The notes under the pieces: generated by a model
What the model saw: the letters and a program-made list of their open reading frames with translations, nothing else
What the model was told of the DNA's origin: nothing
Databases searched by the model: none
Translations under genes and position numbers: made by a program
Assembly (NCBI GenBank): GCA_964420995.1
Contig: CAYQUX010000023.1
Coordinates: 1-64,000 of the forward strand
DNA length: 64,000 bases
From: Leptolinea sp964420995
GTDB taxonomy: Bacteria; Chloroflexota; Anaerolineae; Anaerolineales; Anaerolineaceae
Direction: 5' to 3'
Shown here: piece by piece, positions 43,061 through 50,677 of the stretch
Layout of the letters: the number at the start of each line of letters is the position of its first letter
How positions within the stretch are numbered: position 1 is the first letter of the stretch

Positions 43061-44018
43061 TTGACCTCCGATCGTCTGTTTGCCGATAAGAGGTCAATTC
43101 CGCGCTGACAAAATCATGCATACGATCCGTAAGCCTGTCTCCCAGTCGTTCCCACGTTCCAGACGTGAAATCCTTAATGGATACATTAGTGGTGATCATT
43201 GTAGGAAATTGCGTTGGACTTTGATACCGGTAATCGATAATGGAAAGCAGTTGAGACATAACGAAAGAGTTGGATCCCTTGATATGTTCCGCGCCCAAAT
43301 CATCCAGCATCAGGATCGGCGCGTTGGATACTTTGTTTATGAATTCATCGAGATCCCCTTTACTGGTGCCATCTTCCGAACGTCCCGCAGATACCTCACC
43401 GAGTATTTTGGTCACCAGGTCCCTTGTGGTCATGTAGAGGGCGATGGGACCAAAGCTGGTCGCAGTAGCCCGAAGCAGGTGTGTTTTTCCAATTCCCACC
43501 GGACCGGACAGAATTAGCCAACGTTTGGGATCCAGGGCGAACTCTCGACAGAAGACATACATATTTTCAAGAGCCTTTGTTTCTTCATCGCTCGACCGGT
43601 GATAGTCGAACGATTTCAATTTCGTGAACTCATACCAGGAACGCACGGTGTAATTCTTATAACAGCGATCCCTGATCCAATCTGAGAGTACACACAGGCA
43701 ACGAATCGGCCAGAAGGTTTTCTGATCCGCGGAGATATCGAATTGATCCGCACCACCACATTGAGGGCACAATCCGGAAATATTTTCCTTGCCCGTTTTC
43801 TTGTAAAACGCATTGATCACATCCGCCCGGGTCATTCTCCAGTAGTCTTTGTTATCCACATATGGTTTGATCAGTGACCACCAGGGTTCCCCTGTTCCGG
43901 TTAACTGGTAGCGCCAGGTGAGATAACTGCCAAGATTGTCGGGGTAATGAACAGGGATACCGGAGTCGGTCAGAGTCTCAATAGTCGAAATTGGCGTCGA
44001 TCGCTTCCAAGCTGGCAT
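43050..44018 (-). CDS. DnaC/IstB-like helicase loader
   Basis: 322 aa from the ATG at complement 44016-44018 (GGAGG 6 bases upstream); a longer start has no ribosome site. A Cys-rich zinc-finger-like part (C-P-Q-C-G-G, later C-L-C; about 80-105) precedes an AAA+ domain with Walker A SGPVGIGKT (about 172), Walker B LMLDDLGAEH (about 231) and a sensor region (PTMITTNVS). The product loads the adjacent DnaB-like helicase onto the origin. A primase role for the Cys-rich part is possible but not shown. Confidence 0.8.
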   Translation of the reverse strand: MPAWKRSTPISTIETLTDSGIPVHYPDNLGSYLTWRYQLTGTGEPWWSLIKPYVDNKDYWRMTRADVINAFYKKTGKENISGLCPQCGGADQFDISADQKTFWPIRCLCVLSDWIRDRCYKNYTVRSWYEFTKLKSFDYHRSSDEETKALENMYVFCREFALDPKRWLILSGPVGIGKTHLLRATATSFGPIALYMTTRDLVTKILGEVSAGRSEDGTSKGDLDEFINKVSNAPILMLDDLGAEHIKGSNSFVMSQLLSIIDYRYQSPTQFPTMITTNVSIKDFTSGTWERLGDRLTDRMHDFVSAELTSYRQTDDRRSSGN

Positions 44019-44478
44019 GATCAGCCTCCAATATTTCTTTTCTATTCTCATATTTCGTTTCCTGGGAAAAGCAGAACATTCCCGTTTTCTCCAGCCAATT
44101 CACCATGCGCTCCCGGTTTTTCAGGAAGTTGATCAAGCCGCGGAGCTTGATGGGAACGCCCTCATTGCGTTTTTTCTTTGTCCACTCCATACCAAAATCC
44201 ACCCATTCCTTCGGGTAGGGCAGCAGGGTACGTTCGTCCTGCAACATCCTGTTGAAGTTGGGTATTTGAGCAAAAGGAACCATGCCTCTTTCGATCTCAA
44301 CCAGATCGATCTTCGCGTTCCTATCGTCCTGTGGAAAATGCCTCATGGAGAAGAGCGCCAGAACATCTACCTGGAACTGTGTTTGCGTTTCTCTCCACTT
44401 GGGCAACTTCGCGCTCTTTTTTTCATCGGGTCCATACCCGTCATCATCACAATCAAAATATTGAAGTTCCTGTCGCAT
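43978..44478 (-). CDS. Early phage protein, unknown
   Basis: 166 aa from the ATG at complement 44476-44478 (AGGAG upstream). Soluble and charged, with segment SMRHFPQDDRNAKIDLVEIERG and helical C-terminus (KLRGLINFLKNRERMVNWLEK). No known motif. The 3' end overlaps the helicase-loader start by 41 bases, suggesting coupled synthesis. Possibly a replication accessory factor, from position. Confidence 0.55.
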   Translation of the reverse strand: MRQELQYFDCDDDGYGPDEKKSAKLPKWRETQTQFQVDVLALFSMRHFPQDDRNAKIDLVEIERGMVPFAQIPNFNRMLQDERTLLPYPKEWVDFGMEWTKKKRNEGVPIKLRGLINFLKNRERMVNWLEKTGMFCFSQETKYENRKEILEADHASLEAIDANFDY

Positions 44479-44779
44479 AAAACTCAATCTCCTTTGGCCT
44501 TTCAGGAAGGGCAGTGGTCAATTCGTTCAATGTCAAATCATAGATAACATACATGCGGATCTCCCCGATGTTCACCTGGTAGAGTTTGGTGTCATTGTCC
44601 AGCGACCGGGTAAAGAAAGCGTTCACTTTCCCGGATCTCTGGTTATGCCGGATGGCTTCCATGACCTGCTTGTAATCATCTTCCGAGAGAGAAATGCCAT
44701 ATCGCTCTCTACACCGTTTAATGAAATGGATCCTGGCGGACCGGCGATGAGACATCTTATTTTGGTACGAATCCTTCAT
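44453..44779 (-). CDS. Early phage protein, unknown
   Basis: 108 aa, basic. Sequence HFIKRCRERYGISLSEDDYKQ then KLYQVNIGEIRMYVIYDLTLNELTTALP, a small alpha-plus-beta fold reminiscent of DUF4258/RelE-like size proteins. A toxin link cannot be shown. It overlaps both neighbours (4 bp upstream, 26 bp downstream). Confidence 0.55.
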   Translation of the reverse strand: MKDSYQNKMSHRRSARIHFIKRCRERYGISLSEDDYKQVMEAIRHNQRSGKVNAFFTRSLDNDTKLYQVNIGEIRMYVIYDLTLNELTTALPERPKEIEFYATGTSIF

Positions 44780-45363
44780 GTGGCAGTGTCCACCTTGGGC
44801 ATACCCTCAAGAATTAACTGCTGTCTTTTCGCTTCTTCTTCGGCATTGAACCTACACATCTTGGCTTTGACCGGTGCCCAGGCTGCTTCAATATAATGCG
44901 TGTAGCCACCAACGGAACAACGCCAACCAAGTCCATTACATTCCTTGCGATAGAGGTAGTCGTATTTGCCATCACGTATTGTTACGGCGCCACATATCGG
45001 GCATGGGTAATCCCATGGTTTATTCGCTTTGATCTTTTCTCCGTGCCAATCCTTGAGGGCGTTCAAACCTTTGGTGAATTCAAATTCACCGTACCAGGGG
45101 ATTCCCCGGGCATTCAATATTCTGGCAACAGTCTTATCATCACCAAGTTCGTTATCAATTTCTTGCGCGTCTTTCAGAAACACCTGCCAACCGTTCACCA
45201 TCGACTTCAATACATTAATAAACTTGTCTGTATATTCCACTTTGAAGGTGGTTTCACCGCGAGATTTCAATACGGCTTTGACAATCTTCTCGTTTGAGAA
45301 GGGGGAATAGATTGTTTCAGCCTGCTTTACAAATTCCTTCCATGCCTGTTCCTGGGAAGTCAA
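44776..45363 (-). CDS. Early protein with zinc-finger-like Cys pairs
   Basis: 195 aa. C-P-I-C (about 120) and later C-N-G-L-G-W-R-C make four zinc ligands near the C-terminus, with a helical N-terminal region (FVKQAETIYSPFSNEKIVKAVL). It may bind DNA or act as a primase-like accessory, but no catalytic motif is seen. Overlaps both neighbours by 4 bp. Confidence 0.6.
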   Translation of the reverse strand: MTSQEQAWKEFVKQAETIYSPFSNEKIVKAVLKSRGETTFKVEYTDKFINVLKSMVNGWQVFLKDAQEIDNELGDDKTVARILNARGIPWYGEFEFTKGLNALKDWHGEKIKANKPWDYPCPICGAVTIRDGKYDYLYRKECNGLGWRCSVGGYTHYIEAAWAPVKAKMCRFNAEEEAKRQQLILEGMPKVDTAT

Positions 45364-45626
45364 GATTTCACCTCCTTGGTGGAAGCCATCTTTTCATAAA
45401 GTTCGTCTTTGATACGTTCCGCTTCCAAATATTTATTGAATTTTTCCCCGATTTTTATCCGGTCAAAATTCTCTGTTAATTCACAATCATCGATAAATTT
45501 CAGGAATTCCTTGTGAGCTGCATCAAGGTTCTTTTGTGCGGCAAGATACTCCGGTGTCTTTCCATGCAGGTTGATTTCTGGAATATGGACAATGATTGGA
45601 TCTCTCTCTGTGATGAAGTCAGCCAT
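45360..45626 (-). CDS. Early phage protein, helical, unknown
   Basis: 88 aa, mostly charged helix (LAAQKNLDAAHKEFLKFIDD, then KYLEAERIKDELYEKMA). No known motif. GGAGG-type site upstream. Just downstream of a terminator at 45641-45680, so it starts a new transcription segment or depends on read-through. Confidence 0.55.
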   Translation of the reverse strand: MADFITERDPIIVHIPEINLHGKTPEYLAAQKNLDAAHKEFLKFIDDCELTENFDRIKIGEKFNKYLEAERIKDELYEKMASTKEVKS

Positions 45627-45640
45627 TTTTTCCTCCAGAT

Positions 45641-45680
45641 AATAAAAACCGGAGAGGACACTGGCGATATCCTCTCCGGT
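45641..45680 (-). terminator. Intrinsic terminator in the early arm
   Basis: Reverse strand 11-bp stem ACCGGAGAGGA/TCCTCTCCGGT (arms at 45648-45658 and 45670-45680), followed by TTTTTATT. Ends the Sak4-type operon. Confidence 0.8.
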
Positions 45681-45695
45681 TCCAGACGTTAGAGA

Positions 45696-46094
45696 CTACT
45701 TACGCTTGTGAGGCTTGTCCACGAGTACATCATTGGGACCATCATTACCGGCGGGAACTTCTTGAAGTGCCGGAGGTTCAGGTTTGGTCTCAGCATCAAC
45801 GACCGATTCTTCCTCCATCGGCGGAACGTCGCTGCCGTGATCACCATCCAGTATCACTGAACCAGGAGGAGCCGCATCCGGAACTTCTGAATTCGGAACT
45901 TCGGGCACATAACCATCCTGGAGGGCTTGAAGATACAGGTCTTTATTGTCCTGGATCCACTTGCCGGCCTTGCCGTAACCGCGGTTATACAATTCCTGCA
46001 CCGCGTTGTTGAAATCATTTGGATCGACACCGGACGCCTTGATCGTAGTGATCCCTAAAACGATCTCAGAGGGTAAAGAAATAGGATTAGCCAT
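45696..46094 (-). CDS. Early phage protein with acidic disordered tail
   Basis: 132 aa. N-terminal helical domain (PSEIVLGITTIKASGVDPNDFNNAV), then a Pro/Glu/Asp-rich tail from about residue 70 ending in basic KPHKRK. It contains one dispersed palindrome. It overlaps the ATPase gene upstream by 8 bases. Possibly an SSB-like or recombination mediator by position next to a Sak4-type ATPase; no motif proves this. Confidence 0.5.
   Translation of the reverse strand: MANPISLPSEIVLGITTIKASGVDPNDFNNAVQELYNRGYGKAGKWIQDNKDLYLQALQDGYVPEVPNSEVPDAAPPGSVILDGDHGSDVPPMEEESVVDAETKPEPPALQEVPAGNDGPNDVLVDKPHKRK
45884..45899. promoter_or_regulatory. Dispersed 16-bp palindrome, copy 8
   Basis: CTTCTGAATTCGGAAC inside the acidic-tail early gene. 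Confidence 0.45.
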
Positions 46095-47289
46095 TGGGTA
46101 CTTGTTCCTCCATGGGAAATTGAACCGGTTCGGTGGCGGGTACTTCCTGCTTTGTTGAGGGCAAATCTTTTACTGCGTTGAAGTACAACTGCAGGTCCGT
46201 AGCCTTGTAGCCACCAAATCGGTCTTTGATGAATTGCTTGACCGCGTTTACATCCCATCCCTGTGTGCTCATCGCGTATTGAGTCAGACCGTTCCAATCG
46301 AGAGTCGGTTCTTGAATCTTGACATCGTTCGCAGGGATAAGCGGCTGCTTTTCGCCAGTTGCAGTCTCTTCACCATCACCGAGTGAGAAGTTGGGATTAC
46401 GGGCGATGGTAAGGATGAATTCTTTCTGTGAATCGGATAACCAGGGAGAATACTGTTCAACCTCCTTCGAGGTCCAGGTTTCATTTTTCTCAAAGGACAT
46501 TTTGGTTCCCGCTTCCATCTCGGCGTTCAGTTTCACGATGTTTTCCCAATCGAAACTTGGGATACGGGGCGGAATCGCCATGTAGATGTGATACTTTGAT
46601 TTCTTTTCGTCCCAGGTAAGCAGACCAAGGGCCTCTTTACCGATAAGGCCAACCGGCGCATGATTGGGTTCAGAAGATTTGACCAGCACGACCGAAAGGT
46701 TCGAAAGCTGTGTTAAAGCCTTGTTGCCTTTAACCTTCATTTTGTCCACCGGTACTCCGTTCGCCCACGATTGGCTCATATGCATACAAACCACAATGCG
46801 CGTGATCCCATTGGACATGAAATACTTCACCATGTTCTGCCAGAGAACCGCGACGCCCGGGTTGACACCACCATAAGCACCGGAAGCTGCATTCTTCGGA
46901 TTCACACCATATTTGGCAGGATTCTTCTGGACCGCAAATGCAAAAGCGTCTTCCAGTGGGGAACCGTTATCGATGATCAGGGTGTGACGACCCTTCTTAC
47001 CCTCTTCCGCGATCGCTTTGAACGCGGTCTGAGTCCAGGTAAGTATGGCTTCCAGATCGTAGTCTGTGGCGTTTTTGAGATCCTTCACTTCGGGACGGAA
47101 GTAAGGGATTCCGAGCTTTTTACACCGCGGTTCGTCTTTCAGATCGAAATCCAATACGATCTGTTCACTCGGGCGGGCAATCGTCATGGCTGCTGTTGTT
47201 TTTCCGGAACCTGGTAAGCCAGAGAAAACAGTAACACCCTGAATAATCGTGCCCAACTTGTCATAAATACTCACTGTTGAATCGGTCAT
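46087..47289 (-). CDS. Sak4-type RecA-like ATPase
   Basis: 400 aa. Walker A GLPGSGKTT (about 24-32), VLDFDLKDEPR, HTLIIDNGSPL (Walker B), and IVVCMHMSQSW form a RecA-like fold like phage Sak4/'phage nucleotide-binding protein' recombinases. The C-terminal 130 residues are an extra region with Glu/Pro-rich linkers. It probably acts with a single-strand-binding protein in annealing or recombination of phage DNA. Transcription likely starts from the boxed promoter at 47311-47349, giving a short leader with AGGAG. Confidence 0.75.
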   Translation of the reverse strand: MTDSTVSIYDKLGTIIQGVTVFSGLPGSGKTTAAMTIARPSEQIVLDFDLKDEPRCKKLGIPYFRPEVKDLKNATDYDLEAILTWTQTAFKAIAEEGKKGRHTLIIDNGSPLEDAFAFAVQKNPAKYGVNPKNAASGAYGGVNPGVAVLWQNMVKYFMSNGITRIVVCMHMSQSWANGVPVDKMKVKGNKALTQLSNLSVVLVKSSEPNHAPVGLIGKEALGLLTWDEKKSKYHIYMAIPPRIPSFDWENIVKLNAEMEAGTKMSFEKNETWTSKEVEQYSPWLSDSQKEFILTIARNPNFSLGDGEETATGEKQPLIPANDVKIQEPTLDWNGLTQYAMSTQGWDVNAVKQFIKDRFGGYKATDLQLYFNAVKDLPSTKQEVPATEPVQFPMEEQVPNG

Positions 47290-47310
47290 TATCTTTATCT
47301 CCTAAGAAGT

Positions 47311-47349
47311 AGTTTAGGGAATGTTGCAGACCGTTTAAATAGGGTGGTC
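47311..47349 (-). promoter_or_regulatory. Early-type promoter P2 with upstream box
   Basis: Reverse strand: CGACCACCCTATT region (47338-47349), 21 bp, TAAACT (47311-47316); TTTAAA at -35 (17-bp spacer). Same box and distance as P1 and P3. The flanking sequence is similar to P3 over about 45 bp. Confidence 0.65.
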
Positions 47350-47591
47350 GCAGTTAAAGGTCGGTTTTAAGTGTCCGAGTTTCTGCTTTTTGGATTGCTA
47401 TGAGTTAACTTACACAAGCAGGGCTGCTTATCGCTTAATTGGGAATACTTTACTGATAAAAGGGATCTGGCTGAATCGAGACATTAGTTAACTGATATCC
47501 GCTACTTGGTTTTACATTTTTGATTTCGTTCACGCGCTGTATATGTTTATCTTCTTTTATTTATCTATTAATTATCTTTTAGTGCGTAAAT
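47350..47591. other. Intergenic region without clear genes
   Basis: About 240 bp of mostly AT-rich DNA between promoter P2 and a pair of hairpins. No ORF with a ribosome site is seen. Confidence 0.4.
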
Positions 47592-47676
47592 CTGGTATTC
47601 CCCCCATACCAGCGTGGAACAGGGGGATACCAGCCTGACACCACCCCCGTACCAATGTGGAAGGAGGGGTGTCAGG
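47592..47676. repeat. Twin GC-rich hairpins, candidate replication origin
   Basis: Hairpin 1 pairs 47592-47605 with 47622-47633 (CTGGTAT plus C5/G5). Hairpin 2 pairs CCTGACACC (47634-47642) with GGTGTCAGG (47668-47676). Loops share TACCA[AG][CT]GTGGAA. They lie just downstream of the winged-helix gene, close to the helicase genes. No T-run follows, so they are not ordinary terminators. Confidence 0.4.
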
Positions 47677-47689
47677 TTGGAATGGGGTG

Positions 47690-48055
47690 TTAGAAATCTA
47701 CGTCCAAAGAATCAATCGGTTCGGTTTTGCCATCCTGGTGATCATAGGCAACTGTAGTGGTTTTTAAACCTGCTTTTCCAGTGACCCGGAATACATTCGT
47801 CCCAAATTTTGTTGGGAGATCGACAGTCTCCAAATAACCTTTTTCAACCAGGGTTTTCAGACAACGTCTGACGGTTGACTTTGATGCTCCAACCTTTTCG
47901 GCGATTTGATTCTGACCGGCATAACACATTCCCGCCTTCATTCGTGAGTAATTCCAGACAACGCCATAGACCTGTGCTTCAAGACTTCCTATGTTTTTGG
48001 CCATGGACGCTATTACTGGATACCACTCTCCAACTTCATCTAACGATAAAGACAT
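47690..48055 (-). CDS. Winged-helix replication-initiator-like protein
   Basis: 121 aa. Residues about 30-80 (EAQVYGVVWNYSRMKAGMCYAGQNQIAEKVGASKSTVRRCLKTLVEKGYLE) are a typical helix-turn-helix of phage replication proteins (lambda O/DnaD-like N-terminus) that bind the origin. The tail is acidic. Usual initiators are longer, so it may be a small form or regulator. The adjacent twin hairpins fit an origin, and the DnaB/DnaC-like genes lie in the same arm. A pure transcriptional regulator is the alternative. Confidence 0.65.
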   Translation of the reverse strand: MSLSLDEVGEWYPVIASMAKNIGSLEAQVYGVVWNYSRMKAGMCYAGQNQIAEKVGASKSTVRRCLKTLVEKGYLETVDLPTKFGTNVFRVTGKAGLKTTTVAYDHQDGKTEPIDSLDVDF

Positions 48056-48246
48056 TATTTCATTCCTCCTGTGTATCTGTTTTTTTTTGATAGTATTCTG
48101 GGGATTCTCTTTGTGAAATATCGCCGGGTTTTTCTACGTGGAAACCCTTGTTCTAACCTTCCTTTCTCAAATTGAAATTGATTCGAGTCTATTGAGATTC
48201 CTTTTGCGTTCAACAGGGCTGTGGCTGTGGAAGGTTACTTTACACA

Positions 48247-48280
48247 ATTTTCGAAAATCCCTTGACACGATTTTCGAACT
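48247..48280. promoter_or_regulatory. Two operator-like sites around a promoter
   Basis: ATTTTCGAAAAT (48247-48258) is a perfect 12-bp palindrome just upstream of the -35; a near copy ATTTTCGAACT (48270-48280) lies in the promoter spacer. Centres are 23 bp apart, about two helical turns. Confidence 0.45.
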
Positions 48281-48289
48281 GCATATAAT
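48262..48289 (+). promoter_or_regulatory. Consensus forward promoter inside the leftward arm
   Basis: TTGACA (48262-48267), 16-bp spacer, TATAAT (48284-48289). It points against the early operon and into a strong hairpin starting 9 bp later. Confidence 0.7.
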
Positions 48290-48297
48290 TATTTTTG

Positions 48298-48336
48298 AAA
48301 AGCCGATTGGATGCCCCCCTCATCCAATCGGCTTTT
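48298..48336. terminator. Strong hairpin terminator, both directions
   Basis: 16-bp perfect stem AAAAGCCGATTGGATG/CATCCAATCGGCTTTT with 7-nt C-rich loop. It would end the leftward gene at 48367 and also the forward transcript from 48262-48289. Confidence 0.85.
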
Positions 48337-48366
48337 CGTTACATATATCCATAAAAGATCGCATTC

Positions 48367-49509
48367 TTATATTCGGATTGATGAATTATCCGTATCCGCC
48401 TTCATCCGAATATGAATTTCTGCCCCCAGGAAGCCCACTACAGCGTCCGAGCGCCAAAGGTAGGTCGTTGCATAGGTTTCTCCTACAACCGCACTCAGCT
48501 TCGTTTCCAGGACTACAGAGAGGGTTTGGGACAGTAGTTCTAAAAGCGTAACCGGTAAAATTACCTTCAAGTCATCCGCCACGATCATATCCATAATCGT
48601 TTCATCGGAAATACGCCGGCGCAGCACATCCATCGGTCCCTGAGCAAGCATGTTCTTGACTTCGCGGCCAAGATCACCGGAAAGCGCATCTCGGGGGAAG
48701 AAGGATCGGTCGCTGTTGGCAATCACTCCCTTTAGGCTGCTTTGAACGGCAAATGCCTGTGACTTATTCTCCACAGGGATCACCATCATGCCGGCGCCAT
48801 CGGAGCCAGTCATGTAATAACCGGTGGTCTCGGCAGCGATAGGTTCGATAGGGGCGCCTCTGCGATATTTGGGTGATGCTGCCCGAACGTCCATCAAGTT
48901 GACATCAGGATTAAGGACCTGTTCTTCTACCAAAGCAACAATTCTCCTGGCGGCTTCATCCGTATCATCGGCAAATTCCCGTTCAATCTGACGCATCTGT
49001 GAAACACCTTCGCGCCACTTGGTTCCGAGTTTGAACATCTCGACTACACGTGAAAGAGGTTTACCCTGAGACCGGAATATGTCGATCAGACCGCGGTGCT
49101 TCAAGCCATTGCGATCTGTCCATCCAAGTAAAAAACGCCAGTTGGACACTTCAGATTTTCCATGGTTGACCTGGATATCGCGGGAAAAGACTTCTTCCAG
49201 ATAATCCTGGAAGGTATCATACAGTTGTGTTTGGGATACTTTGATATCTTTCCAACTGCCAGTCTCCTCAATCTTCGGAACTGCGTATAGGAAAAACGCA
49301 TCGGCCAGGTTCGCCCAATTCATTGAACTGAACAAGGATTTCAGGGCGGCCTTGCCTTCAATATCGCCTTCATCGACCTTGGTATTCGGTTCGCATTCCT
49401 GCAGAAGCTTCAAAGCATGGGAGCTAACCATGTTGTCAAACAGCCCTTCAAGTTTTGCAGCATCGACCTTATCATCCAGAAAGGCGTCTGGAATCAGGGT
49501 ATCAGGCAT
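48367..49509 (-). CDS. Early phage protein, 380 aa, unknown
   Basis: Soluble alpha/beta protein. N-terminal helical part (DAAKLEGLFDNMVSSHALKLLQEC), middle basic helices (MRQIEREFADDTDEAARRIVAL), C-terminal MIVADDLKVILPVTLLELLSQ. No nucleotide-binding or nuclease motif is evident. It overlaps the PD-(D/E)XK-like gene by 8 bases, which suggests that the two products act together in DNA metabolism. Not recognised as a known family. Confidence 0.6.
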   Translation of the reverse strand: MPDTLIPDAFLDDKVDAAKLEGLFDNMVSSHALKLLQECEPNTKVDEGDIEGKAALKSLFSSMNWANLADAFFLYAVPKIEETGSWKDIKVSQTQLYDTFQDYLEEVFSRDIQVNHGKSEVSNWRFLLGWTDRNGLKHRGLIDIFRSQGKPLSRVVEMFKLGTKWREGVSQMRQIEREFADDTDEAARRIVALVEEQVLNPDVNLMDVRAASPKYRRGAPIEPIAAETTGYYMTGSDGAGMMVIPVENKSQAFAVQSSLKGVIANSDRSFFPRDALSGDLGREVKNMLAQGPMDVLRRRISDETIMDMIVADDLKVILPVTLLELLSQTLSVVLETKLSAVVGETYATTYLWRSDAVVGFLGAEIHIRMKADTDNSSIRI

Positions 49510-50038
49510 TTGGCAACTCCTTGATGAATTGGGATAACTTGTTGGACCGTTCCTCCAGGGTCTTCCAGAAGGGGTTTTCGGGTGGGATCGTCCATGTTCC
49601 TTTGGTCCATTTCAATGAGAAATCTTTGAGTATTTCATCCGCACCGAACGCCCGAGCGGTGGCATGTCGCCGGACACTTTTGCCTTTGACATCCGTCTGT
49701 TCCATAAACTTCTGATAATTTTTCCATGGCACCAGGTAGGCATCACCACCGGCTGGAAGGCGCGGGAAATCAGGATCCCACATCATCAAGAAGATGAAAC
49801 CGCCATATTCATTCAGTAACTTGGTTTGGATTTCAGTGGGTTTGTCAGAAAGGGTGCCATCCTTATCCGTATTCTTGACTTCAATCTGTACAGACGCCAA
49901 AGCCAGGTTGTAATCAACGCCCGGTTCTTTGCTCTTCAGAAATTGAGTCATATCGGTGTTCTTTTTGAGCCACATGCCATATTCTTTGGTAAGGTTTTCC
50001 ATCATCTTGGGAACAAAATGTTCGGCTCTACCGGCCAT
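49502..50038 (-). CDS. PD-(D/E)XK-like nuclease-fold protein
   Basis: 178 aa from the ATG at complement 50036-50038 (GGAGG 5 bases before). V-D-Y-N-L-A-L...V-Q-I-E-V-K-N-T fits the D...(E)VK core of PD-(D/E)XK nucleases (about residues 42-58). The following part, GGFIFLMMWDPDFPRLP, is a beta/alpha region. Phages use such enzymes as Holliday-junction resolvases or recombination nucleases. Catalysis is inferred from a short motif only. Overlaps the next gene by 8 bases. Confidence 0.6.
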   Translation of the reverse strand: MAGRAEHFVPKMMENLTKEYGMWLKKNTDMTQFLKSKEPGVDYNLALASVQIEVKNTDKDGTLSDKPTEIQTKLLNEYGGFIFLMMWDPDFPRLPAGGDAYLVPWKNYQKFMEQTDVKGKSVRRHATARAFGADEILKDFSLKWTKGTWTIPPENPFWKTLEERSNKLSQFIKELPNA

Positions 50039-50077
50039 ATTTACCTCCAACCATTAATCAATATCAAAAGAACATTC

Positions 50078-50164
50078 TTATTCCGCATCATCCAGGCGTT
50101 CGTACTCTCCGTCACTCACAAAATTCATGAAATTCTGAGTGTCAATCGATTTAGCCATTGTCAT
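50078..50164 (-). CDS. Small early protein, 28 aa
   Basis: Start ATG (complement of 50162-50164) after AGAAAGAGG; a second ATG two codons later is an alternative. Sequence MTMAKSIDTQNFMNFVSDGE, then a short acidic end. It fills the gap between two early genes with correct spacing. Function unknown. Confidence 0.45.
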   Translation of the reverse strand: MTMAKSIDTQNFMNFVSDGEYERLDDAE

Positions 50165-50245
50165 GTGCCTCTTTCTGAACGGATAGTAGATCGGAAAATA
50201 CTGACGGCAAAAATAACCAGAATGATTGATTGAAATTGTCGTTGC

Positions 50246-50596
50246 TCAATCTGAGGGGGAATCGTCTTTGGCCCAAGTGATTTCCAGATAGTTGCGGATC
50301 GCTATTTCAACTTCGGCAGGGATGGAATCGTAATAACGCCAGGCCACAACCTTGTAACCGATATCTTCAAAGGATTGGCGCAGGTTATTGTGTACGCTGC
50401 ATTCCCATTCCTTGGTGTCGAAAGAATACCGGGACATGGAACCGCGATAGATATCGTATGTACCATCAGAGTGGAATGGACCAACGTACAAAACTTCAAC
50501 AGCTTCAGAGGCATTGGTCATACAACCTGGATCTCTGGCTGGCAGGGAATCTTTGACAAGATTCCATTTATTACGGATATCAAGTATGTTATCCAT
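50246..50596 (-). CDS. Early phage protein, unknown (DUF551-like pattern)
   Basis: 116 aa. The order W-N-L-V-K-D-S-L-P, then a central SRYSFDTKEWEC and V-V-A-W-R-Y-Y-D-S-I-P near the end resembles small DUF551-like phage proteins (W...LP ... W ... V.aW...P). No known activity. It begins 50 bases after a hairpin (50608-50654). Confidence 0.5.
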   Translation of the reverse strand: MDNILDIRNKWNLVKDSLPARDPGCMTNASEAVEVLYVGPFHSDGTYDIYRGSMSRYSFDTKEWECSVHNNLRQSFEDIGYKVVAWRYYDSIPAEVEIAIRNYLEITWAKDDSPSD

Positions 50597-50607
50597 TTTT
50601 GACTCGC

Positions 50608-50654
50608 TTTCTTTGGTAGGTTATGAGTTAAAGTTCTGCCTACCTCCAAAGAAA
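50608..50654. terminator. Imperfect hairpin between early genes
   Basis: TTTCTTTGG + TAGG pairs with CCTA + CCAAAGAAA (3-nt bulge). No clear T-run, so it may be an RNA-processing or attenuating structure rather than a true terminator. Confidence 0.45.
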
Positions 50655-50677
50655 TCTTGCAGGTGGGCAGATTGAAA

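Larger units (their letters stand above)
48056..48366. other. Regulatory intergenic region
   Basis: 311 bp between two leftward genes. It holds a perfect forward promoter, two operator-like repeats and a 16-bp-stem hairpin (annotated separately). No protein-coding ORF is convincing. Confidence 0.5.

Noticed and set aside
47592..47676. Twin hairpins as terminator of the winged-helix gene
   Set aside because: No T-run follows either stem on the reverse strand.
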